From an uncultured Lachnospiraceae bacterium (lineage in GTDB: Bacteria; Bacillota; Clostridia; Lachnospirales; Lachnospiraceae), in contig CACZJZ010000024.1 in assembly GCA_902781655.1 (NCBI GenBank), positions 2,030 through 44,426 of the forward strand: 42,397 nucleotides of DNA, read 5' to 3'. Shown here one piece after another: positions 15,576 through 26,089 of the stretch. A program made the translations under genes and the position numbers. The notes beneath the pieces were generated by a model, which saw only the letters and a list, made by a program, of their open reading frames with translations, was not told where the DNA came from and searched no databases. Positions within the stretch are counted from its first letter, which is position 1; each line of letters opens with the position of its first letter.

Positions 15576-16952
15576 ATGGGAAACGACGAGAACGAAGAGG
15601 TTCGAACCGTCGACGAGGTCGTCCGGGAAGCAGCATCCGGCGTGAAGAATCCGGAGCGGGACGAACTGTCCGGAGAGGTGGACCGGATTCTCAGGGAGCG
15701 GCTGCCGGGCGCAGTCAGGGAGGAGGTCGCACGGCAGGTGCCGCAGGGCGGCGGCCACGAGGAGATCGTGAAGCAGCTGCAGGATGTCAATGACGCGCTG
15801 CTCGACATCGCTTCCGCAGAGAGAAAGCACGTCAGACAGGCAAAGCTGTCGGCGGTTGGGAGCCTGTTGCTGTTTCTGGCGTTTGCCGCAGTATTTGTGC
15901 TGATCACACCGGGTCTGTTCAGCCTCCTGCGGAATCTGAATACGACGATTGGCAGTCTGCAGACAACCATTGCGAATGCGAATGATCTTCTGACCAACGC
16001 GACCACGACGGTGAAGGATGTGAACGGCATTCTGGATCAGGCCGGCGGCATTGTGAGCGATGTCAATGATGGCATCAACACGACTTTTGACAGCGTGAAC
16101 ACGCTGCTTGAGACTGTGGACGGCGAGGTGAAGGAGGTCGGCACCGCGGTGGAAAGTCTGAATGAGGCAGCCGGTCAGGTGCAGAAGATCGTGGACGACA
16201 ATGCGGCAGGCGTGAACGAGACCATTCAGGCAATCAACGGACTGGATTACGCGGCACTGAACGATGCGATTCAGAAGGCGGATACGATCACGACGGATGT
16301 GGCCGGGGTGAGCGGCAGGCTGGGCAGCACAATTGATAATGTGAATGCCACAGTCGGCACCATCAACGGCGCGGCGTCCAATGTCAACACTGCAATCGAT
16401 CAGGTGAAGAGTACCATCTCCAATCTGGATTCCGCGATTGACAGCGCGGACACCACGATCCGGAACGCGAATTCTCTGGTGAGCAGTGCGGACGGCGTGG
16501 TAAAGAGCGCGGGAAATGTGGTGGAAAGCGCGAATGACACCGTGCGCGACACCGACAAGATGATCTCCAATGTCAATGCGCTGGCGGAGAACCTGGGCGC
16601 TGCCGTGGCGGACACGACGAAGGTGATCAGCAAGACGATGAGCACTATCAACGGGCTTGACGTCGAGTCGCTCAACAAAACGATCGCCGCGTTCCAGAGT
16701 TCCAGCAAGAAGATCACGGCGGCAGCCGATTCCATGAACGACACGGTGGAGAGCCTGCAGGATGCGGTCACGGGCACGAACGATACCGTGGAGGGGCTGC
16801 AGAAGTCTGTAGACAACACGAACAAGAGTGTCGAGAAGACGCTGAAGAATTCGGAGAAGGTGGATTACGGTTCTCTGAACGAAGCGATCGATGCGTTGAA
16901 GAATTCCGCCTCGGATCTTGCGAAGACACTGAAGAGTGTGAAGAGCAAATAG
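15576..16952 (+). CDS. Membrane-anchored long coiled-coil protein
   Basis: 458 residues from ATG 15576 with AAGGGGGTG just upstream. After a cytoplasmic N-terminus one membrane helix lies at about 93-118 (SLLLFLAFAAVFVLITPGLF). Residues 120-458 are an almost continuous helix rich in Asn, Thr, Ser, Ala, Val and Asp with heptad spacing, resembling chemoreceptor or DUF948-like rods. A motif D-(Y/V)-x2-LN-x2-I recurs at about 222-231 (LDYAALNDAI), 361-370 (LDVESLNKTI) and 430-438 (DYGSLNEAI), marking internal repeats. No chemoreceptor signalling tip or enzyme domain is seen. It is probably a structural or spacer protein facing outward. A strong terminator follows. Confidence 0.7.
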   Translation: MGNDENEEVRTVDEVVREAASGVKNPERDELSGEVDRILRERLPGAVREEVARQVPQGGGHEEIVKQLQDVNDALLDIASAERKHVRQAKLSAVGSLLLFLAFAAVFVLITPGLFSLLRNLNTTIGSLQTTIANANDLLTNATTTVKDVNGILDQAGGIVSDVNDGINTTFDSVNTLLETVDGEVKEVGTAVESLNEAAGQVQKIVDDNAAGVNETIQAINGLDYAALNDAIQKADTITTDVAGVSGRLGSTIDNVNATVGTINGAASNVNTAIDQVKSTISNLDSAIDSADTTIRNANSLVSSADGVVKSAGNVVESANDTVRDTDKMISNVNALAENLGAAVADTTKVISKTMSTINGLDVESLNKTIAAFQSSSKKITAAADSMNDTVESLQDAVTGTNDTVEGLQKSVDNTNKSVEKTLKNSEKVDYGSLNEAIDALKNSASDLAKTLKSVKSK

Positions 16953-16979
16953 AGCGGGTGCTGCATCGACGTGCGTGGT

Positions 16980-17019
16980 ACCGGCCCGGGTTTCCCGGGC
17001 CGGTATTGTTTTTTCTTTT
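16980..17019 (+). terminator. Strong Rho-independent terminator
   Basis: A perfect 11-bp stem ACCGGCCCGGG / CCCGGGCCGGT with a three-base loop is followed by ATTGTTTTTTCTTTT. It ends the transcript of the coiled-coil protein 28 bases after its stop. Confidence 0.92.
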
Positions 17020-17043
17020 AGAAATTCTTCACAATTATGTTAC

Positions 17044-17080
17044 TGACCAACGGTCATAAATATGATATGCTCCTATCATA
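17044..17080 (+). promoter_or_regulatory. Operator-like palindromes and promoter of oleate hydratase
   Basis: Two inverted repeats lie in tandem: TGACC-AAC-GGTCA (17044-17056) and TATGATA-N6-TATCATA (17061-17080, perfect). CTGACC (17043) and TATGCT (17066-17071) are 17 bases apart and could be the -35 and -10, so both palindromes would overlap the promoter. Palindromes of the TGACC/GGTCA kind are typical of TetR-family repressors, which often control fatty-acid-response genes; the repressor gene is not in this window. Confidence 0.5.
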
Positions 17081-17154
17081 AAAACGCAGGACCGCAGCGG
17101 GAAGCAGTGCTGCCTGCTGCAATTTTCAGAGAGGGTCATTACGGAGGAAACGAT

Positions 17155-19110
17155 ATGTATTATTCCAGCGGCAATTATGAAGCATTTGCCCGCCCGGAGA
17201 AACCGGAGGGTGTGGAACAGAAATCGGCATATATCATTGGCTCGGGACTGGCGGCGCTGTCCGCTGCCTGCTATCTCGTGCGGGATGCGCAGATGCCGGG
17301 GAGCCATGTGCATATTCTGGAGAAAGACAAGGTCGCGGGAGGAGCCTGTGACGGGCAGTATGTGACCGATGTCGGCTATGTCATGCGCGGCGGCCGGGAG
17401 ATGGACAACCATTTTGAATGCATGTGGGACCTGTTCCGCTCCATTCCATCCATCGAGACAGAGGGCGTCAGTGTACTGGATGAATATTACTGGCTGAACA
17501 AGAAGGATCCGAACTACTCGCTGTGCCGCGCGACGGAGCACCGCGGGCAGGATGCGCACACGGACAGGAAGTTCGGCCTGTCGGACAAGGGCTGCATGGA
17601 GATCATGAAGCTGTATCTGTCCACAGACGAGGAGCTTTACAACAAGCGTATCAATGAGTTTTTTGACGACGAGGTCTTCCGGTCCAATTTCTGGCTGTAC
17701 TGGCGCACGATGTTTGCCTTTGAGAACTGGCACAGCGCCCTGGAGATGAAGCGGTACCTGCAGAGATATGTGCATCACATCGGCGGTCTGCCGGATTTCA
17801 CCGCACTCCGCTTCACAAAATACAATCAGTATGAGTCGATGATTTTGCCGATGGTCCGGTATCTGGAGGGATTCGGCGTGTCGTTCGAGTACGGCGTCAG
17901 GGTCGATAACGTGAAATTCGACATCACGCCGGAGCGCAAGCTCGCGACGGCGATCGAGATCACCCGGGACGGACAGAAGGACACGATTCCGCTGACGGAG
18001 CAGGATCTGGTGTTCATCACCAACGGCGGCTGTGTGGAAAATGCCACGATCGGCTCTCAGAACGAGCCGGCGCCGTTTGACACCGCGATCCGCGAGGGCG
18101 GCGGCTGGGACATGTGGGAGAAGATCGCGGCGCAGGACCCGGCGTTCGGGCATCCGGAGAAATTTTGCTATGATCCGGAGCAGACCAACTGGATGAGCGC
18201 GACGGTCACCACACTGGATCAGAGGGTCATTCCGTACATCAAGAATATCTGTCATCGCGATCCGTTCTCCGGAGGTGTTGTGACCGGCGGCATCGTCACG
18301 GTGAAGGATTCCTCCTGGCTGTTGAGCTGGACGATCAACCGGCAACCACAGTTTAAGGATCAGCCGAAGGACCAATGCCTCGTCTGGGTGTACGCGCTGT
18401 TCACTGACCGCAAGGGCGATTATGTGAAGAAGACCATGCGGGATTGCACGGGCAAGGAAATCTGCGAGGAGTGGCTGTATCATCTGGGCGTGCCCGATGA
18501 CCAGATTGAGGAGCTGGCGGAGAACAGCTGCCGCACGGTCCCGGTGATGATGCCGTATATCACCGCGTTCTTTATGCCGCGTGAAGCAGGGGACAGACCG
18601 GACGTCGTGCCGGAAGGCGCGAAGAATTTTGCCTTCCTCGGGCAGTTTGCAGAGACGCCGAGAGACACGATCTTCACCACGGAGTATTCGATCCGCACCG
18701 GCATGGAGGCAGTTTACACGCTGCTTGACGTGGACCGCGGCGTGCCGGAGGTCTGGGGCAGCACCTATGACATCCGCGATCTGCTGCACGCAACGGTGGC
18801 GCTGCGCGACGGGCGGCCGCTCGACGACAATTTGAATGCGGCCCAACAGGCGGCGCTCAATACCGCTCTTCGGAAGATTCAGGGCACGGAAATCGAGAAG
18901 CTCCTGCACGAGTATCATGTCATCTCTGACAGACAGGAGACGACCTGGGACCGTGTGAAACACGACGCGCAGAAGACGGTGGAGGAAGTACAGAGTCCTG
19001 AGTTCCGCAGGAAGGTCATGGACAACAAGGGAGTCATTGCAGCAGCAGGTGCCGCGGCGGCAGCCGGTGCGGCTGTTGTGCACGGGCTGAAGAAACTGGG
19101 CAGAAAGTGA
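17155..19110 (+). CDS. ohyA: Oleate hydratase (fatty acid double-bond hydratase)
   Basis: 651 residues from ATG 17155 with ACGGAGGAAA upstream. An FAD-dependent enzyme (formerly myosin-cross-reactive antigen) that adds water to the cis-9 double bond of oleate or linoleate, giving 10-hydroxy fatty acids and detoxifying host or dietary lipids. Seen: Rossmann loop IIGSGLAALSAA (27-38), HILEKD (53-58), and RGGREMDNHF with Glu82 plus MKRYLQRYVHH with Tyr201, the positions of the family's catalytic pair as I recall them. The C-terminus has an Ala-rich hydrophobic helix and basic end (GAAAAAGAAVVHGLKKLGRK) suited to touching the membrane surface. It is monocistronic, between operator-like palindromes and a palindromic repeat. 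The assignment is firm from length and motifs. Confidence 0.95.
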   Translation: MYYSSGNYEAFARPEKPEGVEQKSAYIIGSGLAALSAACYLVRDAQMPGSHVHILEKDKVAGGACDGQYVTDVGYVMRGGREMDNHFECMWDLFRSIPSIETEGVSVLDEYYWLNKKDPNYSLCRATEHRGQDAHTDRKFGLSDKGCMEIMKLYLSTDEELYNKRINEFFDDEVFRSNFWLYWRTMFAFENWHSALEMKRYLQRYVHHIGGLPDFTALRFTKYNQYESMILPMVRYLEGFGVSFEYGVRVDNVKFDITPERKLATAIEITRDGQKDTIPLTEQDLVFITNGGCVENATIGSQNEPAPFDTAIREGGGWDMWEKIAAQDPAFGHPEKFCYDPEQTNWMSATVTTLDQRVIPYIKNICHRDPFSGGVVTGGIVTVKDSSWLLSWTINRQPQFKDQPKDQCLVWVYALFTDRKGDYVKKTMRDCTGKEICEEWLYHLGVPDDQIEELAENSCRTVPVMMPYITAFFMPREAGDRPDVVPEGAKNFAFLGQFAETPRDTIFTTEYSIRTGMEAVYTLLDVDRGVPEVWGSTYDIRDLLHATVALRDGRPLDDNLNAAQQAALNTALRKIQGTEIEKLLHEYHVISDRQETTWDRVKHDAQKTVEEVQSPEFRRKVMDNKGVIAAAGAAAAAGAAVVHGLKKLGRK

Positions 19111-19115
19111 GGGTT

Positions 19116-19184
19116 TTGTCCCTAACGAGTTTAGCTTGATTGGGACAAAAATTGTCCCAATCAAGCTAAACTCGTTAGGGACAA
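19116..19184. repeat. Palindromic repeat, copy 2 (two inverted 33-bp units)
   Basis: Unit A (19116-19148) and unit B (19152-19184) are exact reverse complements separated by AAA, so the whole can fold into one 33-bp perfect hairpin or two small ones. Each unit has ends TTGTCCC/GGGACAA and core TTTAG or CTAAA. It lies 5 bases after the oleate hydratase stop and 160 bases before the transposase remnant. Confidence 0.95.
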
Positions 19185-19230
19185 TTTCGGGAAATTCCGG
19201 TTGACCAGAATTTTGCCACAGGGTAAAGTG

Positions 19231-19272
19231 AAATGGAAATCTTCTCTTCGGGAAGGTTTCCATTTTTCTTTT
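19231..19272 (+). terminator. Probable intrinsic terminator downstream of oleate hydratase
   Basis: Arms AAATGGAAA and TTTCCATTT, extended by a CTTC/GAAG-like inner stem with a TTCG-type loop, are followed by TTCTTTT. Confidence 0.7.
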
Positions 19273-19345
19273 CCTGCGGCTTTTCCTGCCGCGGGGCAGT
19301 CATCTCTTTTATTCTGTTCATATCACATCTTGGGGGAATGAGTCT

Positions 19346-19498
19346 ATGGATCGCCGGAGACGGGAGCTGTCGGAAGCGGGAGTATATCATATCGTGATGC
19401 GGGGCAACGGGCAGGGTAGTGGAACAGTGTTGCAGGCGCATAAACCTCTCATCTGGCGTTGCACAGGGAGGAGGGTTGCGTTAGAGTATCTGCTATGA
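19346..19498 (+). pseudogene. Truncated REP-associated / IS200-like transposase (RAYT) start
   Basis: A 50-codon frame starts MDRRRRELSEAGVYHIVMRG after TGGGGGAATG. Its first 23 residues match the start of Y1 transposases of the REP-associated type (basic start, then S-x-GxYHIxxRGNxxQ). The following sequence is unrelated, so the catalytic His-hydrophobe-His and Tyr parts are missing. The remnant lies between two copies of the 33-bp palindromic repeat (19116 and 20991), as expected if this family mobilised them. Its stop overlaps the ATG of the MATE gene. Confidence 0.65.
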
Positions 19499-21000
19499 GC
19501 GCGAATCGATTATTGTGTGATCTGCGGGAGGGGAAGGCTCTTTCTTTCCGTCAGCAGCTTCTGATGATTGTTCAATTGAGTATACCGGCGATTCTTTCGC
19601 AGATTTCCACGGTGCTGATGGAGTATATTGATGCATCGATGGTGGGAACGCTGGGCGCGGATGCCTCGGCTTCCATCGGGCTGGTCGCCTCGACGACCTG
19701 GCTGGTCGGGAATTTGTGCGGGTCTGCTGCGGTTGGCTTCACAGTGCAGGTTTCGCAGTATTATGGAGCGCGTCGGGAGGCGAAGGCGCGGAGTGTTTTC
19801 CGTCAGGGTGTTGTGTGTGTGGCGGCACTTGCTGTGCTGCTGGGGTTGATCGGCATGGCGATTCATCGCAGTCTTCCGGTGTGGCTCGGCGGAACGCCAG
19901 AGATTCTCTCCGGTGCGTCATCTTATTTTCTGATCTATTCGGCGGCGGTGCCGATTGCGGCGCTTCTGAATCTGAGCTGCGGGGCGCTGCAATGTTCCGG
20001 CAATATGTCGGTGCCGGGCATGATTCTTGTCCTGATGTGCGGAATGGATGTCGGCTACAACTATCTCTGCATTTTTCCGGCGCGCCGGCTGCATGGCTTC
20101 TATATGCCGGGGCTGGGGCTCGGCGTCACGGGCGCAGCGCTTGGAACGCTGTTTGCTGAAGCTACGGCAGCTGCGATTTGTCTGATCTATATTTTGCTGC
20201 ATTCGGAGCTTCTGATTTCCCATTATTATCGCGATGCATCGGTGCGTCAAAATCCGTCCTGTCCTGAGAAGGAGGCTCTTCTCCGTGAGGAAGCGACGGG
20301 TAAGGATCAACCGTCCGGTGCCAGCACTGATTTTGACGGGAAGGCGGAGCCGTTCTTCCACCTGCACGATATTCAGATTGCCGTGAGGATTGCTCTTCCT
20401 GTCGCGCTGCAGTCGGTGGTGCAGAACGGCGCACAGATTATCTCGACGCGGATCGTCTCTCCGCTGGGAACGACGGCGATCGCGGCCAATTCTCTTTCCG
20501 TCACGGCGGAGAGTCTCTGCTATATGCCGGGATATGGCATCGGGTCCGCCGCCACCACCCTGATCGGGCAGTCGGTCGGCGCCGGCAGAAAGGATCTGGT
20601 GAAGCGGCTCGGCTGGCTCACTACGCTGTTTGGCATGGTGATCATGGCGGTGAGCGGCGCGTTCATGTATCTGTGCGCGCCGGGGATGATCGGAATTTTG
20701 ACGCCGGATCCTGCCGTGCGGAGCCTTGGTGCGGCTGTCCTGCGCATCGAGGCATTCGCCGAGCCGATGTTCGGTGCTTCCATCGTGGCGAACGGTGTGT
20801 TCCGCGGTGCGGGGGACACGCTCATTCCGTCCTGTATGAGCCTTGTCAGCATGTGGGCAGTCCGACTCCCGCTTGCCGCCTTCCTTGCACCGCGCATTGG
20901 GCTGCGCGGTGTCTGGACTGCGATGGCGATTGAACTTACCTTCCGCGGCATCCTCTACCTCGCGCGTCTCGCCGGGCGGCGCTGGACACATTGTCCCTAA
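19495..21000 (+). CDS. MATE family multidrug/cation exporter
   Basis: 501 residues from ATG 19495 (MSANRLLCDL). GGAGGAGGG lies about 20 bases upstream, farther than usual, because the transposase remnant sits directly in front. Twelve hydrophobic helices are seen with MATE features: QLSIPAILSQIS near the start, TVQVSQYYGARREAKAR in the first half, and GIGSAATTLIGQSVGAGRKD in the second. The loop joining the halves (about 240-290) is long and hydrophilic. It should export toxic cations or metabolites with Na+ or H+ import. The stop TAA (20998-21000) lies inside the first unit of palindromic repeat copy 3, so the last three residues (HCP) and the stop come from the repeat. Confidence 0.88.
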   Translation: MSANRLLCDLREGKALSFRQQLLMIVQLSIPAILSQISTVLMEYIDASMVGTLGADASASIGLVASTTWLVGNLCGSAAVGFTVQVSQYYGARREAKARSVFRQGVVCVAALAVLLGLIGMAIHRSLPVWLGGTPEILSGASSYFLIYSAAVPIAALLNLSCGALQCSGNMSVPGMILVLMCGMDVGYNYLCIFPARRLHGFYMPGLGLGVTGAALGTLFAEATAAAICLIYILLHSELLISHYYRDASVRQNPSCPEKEALLREEATGKDQPSGASTDFDGKAEPFFHLHDIQIAVRIALPVALQSVVQNGAQIISTRIVSPLGTTAIAANSLSVTAESLCYMPGYGIGSAATTLIGQSVGAGRKDLVKRLGWLTTLFGMVIMAVSGAFMYLCAPGMIGILTPDPAVRSLGAAVLRIEAFAEPMFGASIVANGVFRGAGDTLIPSCMSLVSMWAVRLPLAAFLAPRIGLRGVWTAMAIELTFRGILYLARLAGRRWTHCP

Positions 21001-21059
21001 GGAGTTTAGCTTGTTTGGGACAATTTTTGTCCCGAACAAGCTAAACTCCTTAGGGACAA
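20991..21059. repeat. Palindromic repeat, copy 3 (supplies a stop codon)
   Basis: Unit A (20991-21023) and inverted unit B (21027-21059) are separated by TTT and differ from exact complementarity at one base. TAA at 20998-21000 is the MATE stop codon. TATGCT (21060-21065) and TATGAT (21065-21070), candidate -10 boxes for the next gene, begin exactly at the right end. Confidence 0.95.
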
Positions 21060-21094
21060 TATGCTATGATCACCACAAAAGGAGTGGACGTCGT

Positions 21095-23044
21095 ATGTGC
21101 GGGATTTGCGGATATATCAGCAGGACAGTGATCGGGCGGGAGCAGCTCTCGCGGATGAATGACACGATGAAGCACCGCGGGCCGAATGACGCGGGGGTGG
21201 AGCTGTTTGAGGCGGCCGGCGGGTATACGGTTGGTCTCGCGCAGCGGCGCCTGTCGATTCAGGATTTGTCGCCGCTCGGGCATCAGCCGATGGCGTCGGC
21301 GGACGGGCGGCTCGAGGTGGTTTTCAACGGGGAGATTTACAATTTTCTGGAGCTGAAGAAGGAGCTTTCGGAGTATCCGTACCGGTCGTCATGCGACACG
21401 GAGGTGATTCTGGCGGCGTATCTCCGGTGGGGCATCGGGATGGTGGACCATCTGGGCGGGATGTTCGCCATCGCGCTGTTTGACCGGCAGGAGCAGGCGG
21501 TGTATTTTCTGCGGGACCGGATCGGGAAGAAACCGCTTTATTACACGTTTTATGACGGCGGTCTGGTGTTTGGCTCGGAGCTTAAGCCTCTGATGGCGGC
21601 GCCGGGTTTTCCGGGAGATCTGCGCCAGGACGTGCTGCCGCGGTATCTTTATCAGGGGTACATCAATGCGCCGGATACGATTTTCGCGCACACGTACAAG
21701 CTGGAGCCGGGCTGCTGGATGAAGGTGGCGCTGACAGGCGATGCGGCAAAATCCGGCCTGTCGGAGGCATCTGCAGAGCTTCACCGGTACTGGGATGTCG
21801 CGGAAGTCTATCATGCAAAATCCGCGGTTCCGATCGGGGATTATGGCGAGGCGAAGGAGGGGCTGCGCGCGGTGCTTCGGCACGCGGTGAGCGAGCGGAT
21901 GATCGCGGATGTGCCGCTTGGCGCCTTTCTGTCGGGCGGATATGACTCGTCGCTGGTCTCCGCGGTCGCGCAGGATCTGGCGATGGAGCAGACGGGCCGG
22001 CCTCTGAAGACGTTTTGCATCGGGTTTGATGAGCCGGCCTATGACGAGTCGCCGTTCGCGGAGAAGGTCGCGGCACATCTGGGAACCGACCATACGACCA
22101 TGAAAATCGGGGAGAAGGATATGCTCGATCTTGTGGAGAGTGTTCCTCGGTATTTTGACGAACCCTTTGCGGACTCGAGCGAGATCCCGACGATGCTGGT
22201 GAGCAGTCTTGCGAGAAAGCAGGTCACGGTGGCGCTGTCCGGCGACGGCGGGGATGAATTTTTCTGCGGCTACAACATTTATGCAAAGCTGCATGAGGCG
22301 CAGCGGCTGGATGCGCTCGGCGCGGCGGCACACATGGCCGGCAAAATCGGCGGCCTTGGCCGTCACTATCCGTTCCGGGTCCGGGTGATTGCGGAGAATC
22401 GTGACCCGGAGACGAAGACGCAGTTTCTGTCCGGCAATTATGTGAGCCGCGCCTATCGCATGTGCGGTGTTTCCGGGGCGGATGGGCGGGCAGTGCTGCC
22501 GGCGGGCTATCCGTTTGAGTCGCGCTACGGCGTGAAGGACTGGCAGATCCGCCGGATGCTGCTCGACATGGATACCTATCTGCCGGGCGATATTCTCTGC
22601 AAGGTGGACCGCGCGTCGATGAAGTATGCGCTGGAGACGAGATGCCCGATCCTTGATCCGGCGGTGATGGAGTATTCTTTCCGGATTCCGCATCGGTTCA
22701 AGTATGACGAGAAGGACAAGAAGCATATTTTGAAGGACCTTGCCCGCGACTATATTCCGGGAGAGCTGCTGGACCGGCCGAAGAAGGGCTTCTCCGTGCC
22801 GCTCGACAAGTGGCTCAGGGGACCGCTCCGCACGCAACTCCTGGATTTTGCGCGGGAGGAGAGACTCCGGGCGCAGGGGCTGTTCGACGCGGCCTACACG
22901 CATGCTTTTGTGGCGCAGTATCTCGCGACGGGCGACCGCGGCGCGATGTCCGGTGAGAATTACTCGAAACTGATCTGGAGCTTTTTCGTCTTCCAGCAGT
23001 GGTATGAGGCGTATCTGGTAGGTTCAGAAAGGCCAGAGGGGTGA
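21095..23044 (+). CDS. asnB: Asparagine-synthetase-type glutamine amidotransferase
   Basis: 649 residues from ATG 21095 with AAAAGGAG 11 bases upstream. The mature N-terminus has Cys2 (MCGICGYIS) as the glutaminase nucleophile, with HRGPND and VFNGEIYN of the class II amidotransferase domain (1-200). The synthetase domain has the PP-loop LSGGYDSS (Ser280-Ser285) and GDGGDEFFCGY. It transfers glutamine nitrogen to an ATP-activated carboxyl group, classically aspartate to asparagine. A second member lies at 29639 inside the glycan operon. In surface-glycan loci such enzymes can amidate uronic acid residues, so either free asparagine or sugar amide formation is possible. This copy is alone on its transcript, directly behind a palindromic repeat. 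Confidence 0.88.
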   Translation: MCGICGYISRTVIGREQLSRMNDTMKHRGPNDAGVELFEAAGGYTVGLAQRRLSIQDLSPLGHQPMASADGRLEVVFNGEIYNFLELKKELSEYPYRSSCDTEVILAAYLRWGIGMVDHLGGMFAIALFDRQEQAVYFLRDRIGKKPLYYTFYDGGLVFGSELKPLMAAPGFPGDLRQDVLPRYLYQGYINAPDTIFAHTYKLEPGCWMKVALTGDAAKSGLSEASAELHRYWDVAEVYHAKSAVPIGDYGEAKEGLRAVLRHAVSERMIADVPLGAFLSGGYDSSLVSAVAQDLAMEQTGRPLKTFCIGFDEPAYDESPFAEKVAAHLGTDHTTMKIGEKDMLDLVESVPRYFDEPFADSSEIPTMLVSSLARKQVTVALSGDGGDEFFCGYNIYAKLHEAQRLDALGAAAHMAGKIGGLGRHYPFRVRVIAENRDPETKTQFLSGNYVSRAYRMCGVSGADGRAVLPAGYPFESRYGVKDWQIRRMLLDMDTYLPGDILCKVDRASMKYALETRCPILDPAVMEYSFRIPHRFKYDEKDKKHILKDLARDYIPGELLDRPKKGFSVPLDKWLRGPLRTQLLDFAREERLRAQGLFDAAYTHAFVAQYLATGDRGAMSGENYSKLIWSFFVFQQWYEAYLVGSERPEG

Positions 23045-23125
23045 ATCCTCTGGTATGCGGTGCGTGAGCACTATTGTACAGTATCGACGCTGAAGGAAAA
23101 ACATGGGGACGAGGATAGGCCGTGT

Positions 23126-23148
23126 GGCAGGTCTTGCTATGACCTGCC
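23126..23148. repeat. Hairpin at the 3' end of the DUF3431-like gene
   Basis: GGCAGGTC and GACCTGCC form a perfect 8-bp stem with a seven-base loop. The stop codon of the minus-strand gene (23139-23137) falls in the loop. There is no T tract on either strand, so it may stabilise converging mRNAs rather than terminate them. Confidence 0.6.
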
Positions 23149-24114
23149 CAGAATTTTCCGGCCGGTCCGGCGGACGAGGCCGGGCAGACCACTGTTTCTT
23201 CTGGCGCGTTCCGCAGCCTCCAGCTGCCGTCTGGTAAGGACGGCCTCGCGGGCAGTGGCGATCTTTCGGAGAAACTGCGTCTCATCGTTCATCCAGGGAT
23301 TGACCTCATACCGCTCCGCGTAGATCACGGGGAGCATTCGCTCGATGAGGTAGGCCTCGGCCGGGAAGCCGGGCGTGAGGGTGTAATCCATCAGCCGGTT
23401 CAGATTGCGGTAGAAGACGGGCGGGTGCTGGCGGATCTGATCCCGGGTCAGAATGTAGCAGGCGCCGGGCGAGAATTCGACGTATCTTGGCAGGACCGGA
23501 TCGCGGTAGATAAAGGTCAGGAGTTCGTCGTAGGTGCCAAAATATTCCCAGAGGTGCGTCGGCTGGTCCATGTACCAGCTGGTGTTGCGCTCGAGAAAAT
23601 GGCTCTCGGTTGCCAGAAAAGCGATGGAGCAGGCATCCTGCCCGTTGCGGTGCTTATGGCAATTTGCTACAGTGCGCTGTTGTGCAGAGACATTGACTGG
23701 TATGGTCTCACTGCCGTGCCACTGCGGTGGAATAGCGGAGGGATCCGCGGATGGTTTGGCATACCTTGCGCGGGCAACCCGTTCCTCATAGAGATAAGTG
23801 AACCAGGTGTTGCCACACACGCGGTCCATGTATTCGGCCGACACATGGCGTCCAATCATGTTGCCCTTGCCGGTCAGCACGAGGGGAGGGAGCGCATCGT
23901 AGTGCGCAGCAAACCATGCAAAATAGGTGGTGATGTTGTGACCTGTGTTTGGCACAAACGAAACGCGGTACCCGCCATACTGCAGCTTCTGCGGCGTCGC
24001 GCCGTCGTCGGAGCAGTCCACGATGGCATAATTGTCCGGGCGGCAGTAGGAGAGCAGCTGATCCGGTACGGTGTTGTAATTGTGAATCAGAAAAAACGCA
24101 TCTGACTGCGCCAT
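23137..24114 (-). CDS. DUF3431-like glycan-locus protein
   Basis: 325 residues from ATG 24114 (MAQSDAFFLIHNYNTVPDQL); the open frame continues further upstream but is not protein-like there. The AAAGGA site lies 15 bases before. The pattern IVDCSDDG, VSFVPNTGHNITTYFAWFAA, YDALPPLVLTGKGN resembles DUF3431, a family with a glycosyltransferase-like fold found in polysaccharide clusters. Later conserved-looking parts are FSPGACYILTRDQI and PVFYRNLNRLMDY. No membrane segment; the C-terminus is basic. It lies downstream of the ABC exporter on the same strand and opposite to the surrounding glycan genes. Probably a glycosyltransferase or modifying enzyme acting on the ABC exporter's substrate; activity unproven. 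Confidence 0.6.
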   Translation of the reverse strand: MAQSDAFFLIHNYNTVPDQLLSYCRPDNYAIVDCSDDGATPQKLQYGGYRVSFVPNTGHNITTYFAWFAAHYDALPPLVLTGKGNMIGRHVSAEYMDRVCGNTWFTYLYEERVARARYAKPSADPSAIPPQWHGSETIPVNVSAQQRTVANCHKHRNGQDACSIAFLATESHFLERNTSWYMDQPTHLWEYFGTYDELLTFIYRDPVLPRYVEFSPGACYILTRDQIRQHPPVFYRNLNRLMDYTLTPGFPAEAYLIERMLPVIYAERYEVNPWMNDETQFLRKIATAREAVLTRRQLEAAERARRNSGLPGLVRRTGRKILGRS

Positions 24115-24241
24115 GGCAATTATTTTGGTCCTTTCTGTTATTTCCTCTATATCTGAAGGAGTCGTTCTGACTGCAATTTCCGTTTTCTGACCGTTTGTCT
24201 GACACGAATCTCTGCGGCTCCGGTCAGATGCCCGGGTTCTG

Positions 24242-25978
<1,737 letters not shown>

Positions 25979-26089
25979 CTGGATTGATTCCTTATATAAT
26001 CTTTCGCCGTATTCATGGTATGATGCCGTGGTCAACGGATGAATATCCTTGCACTGGCATCATCATATCATACTAACAGGAAAGAATTT
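25979..26089. promoter_or_regulatory. Divergent promoter region
   Basis: This 111-base gap separates the divergent ABC transporter and the 100-residue protein. It holds the palindrome CCGT-GGTCA-ACGG (26026-26038), and GTATGATGCC (26018-26027) opposite GGCATCAT (26057-26064). TTGCAC (26049-26054) with TACTAA 16 bases later could serve the plus gene. No good minus-strand promoter is seen. Confidence 0.25.

Noticed and set aside
17035-19263. 742-codon minus-strand frame under oleate hydratase
   Set aside because: It is antisense to a firmly identified enzyme, reads through the palindromic repeat, and has no domain or start signal.
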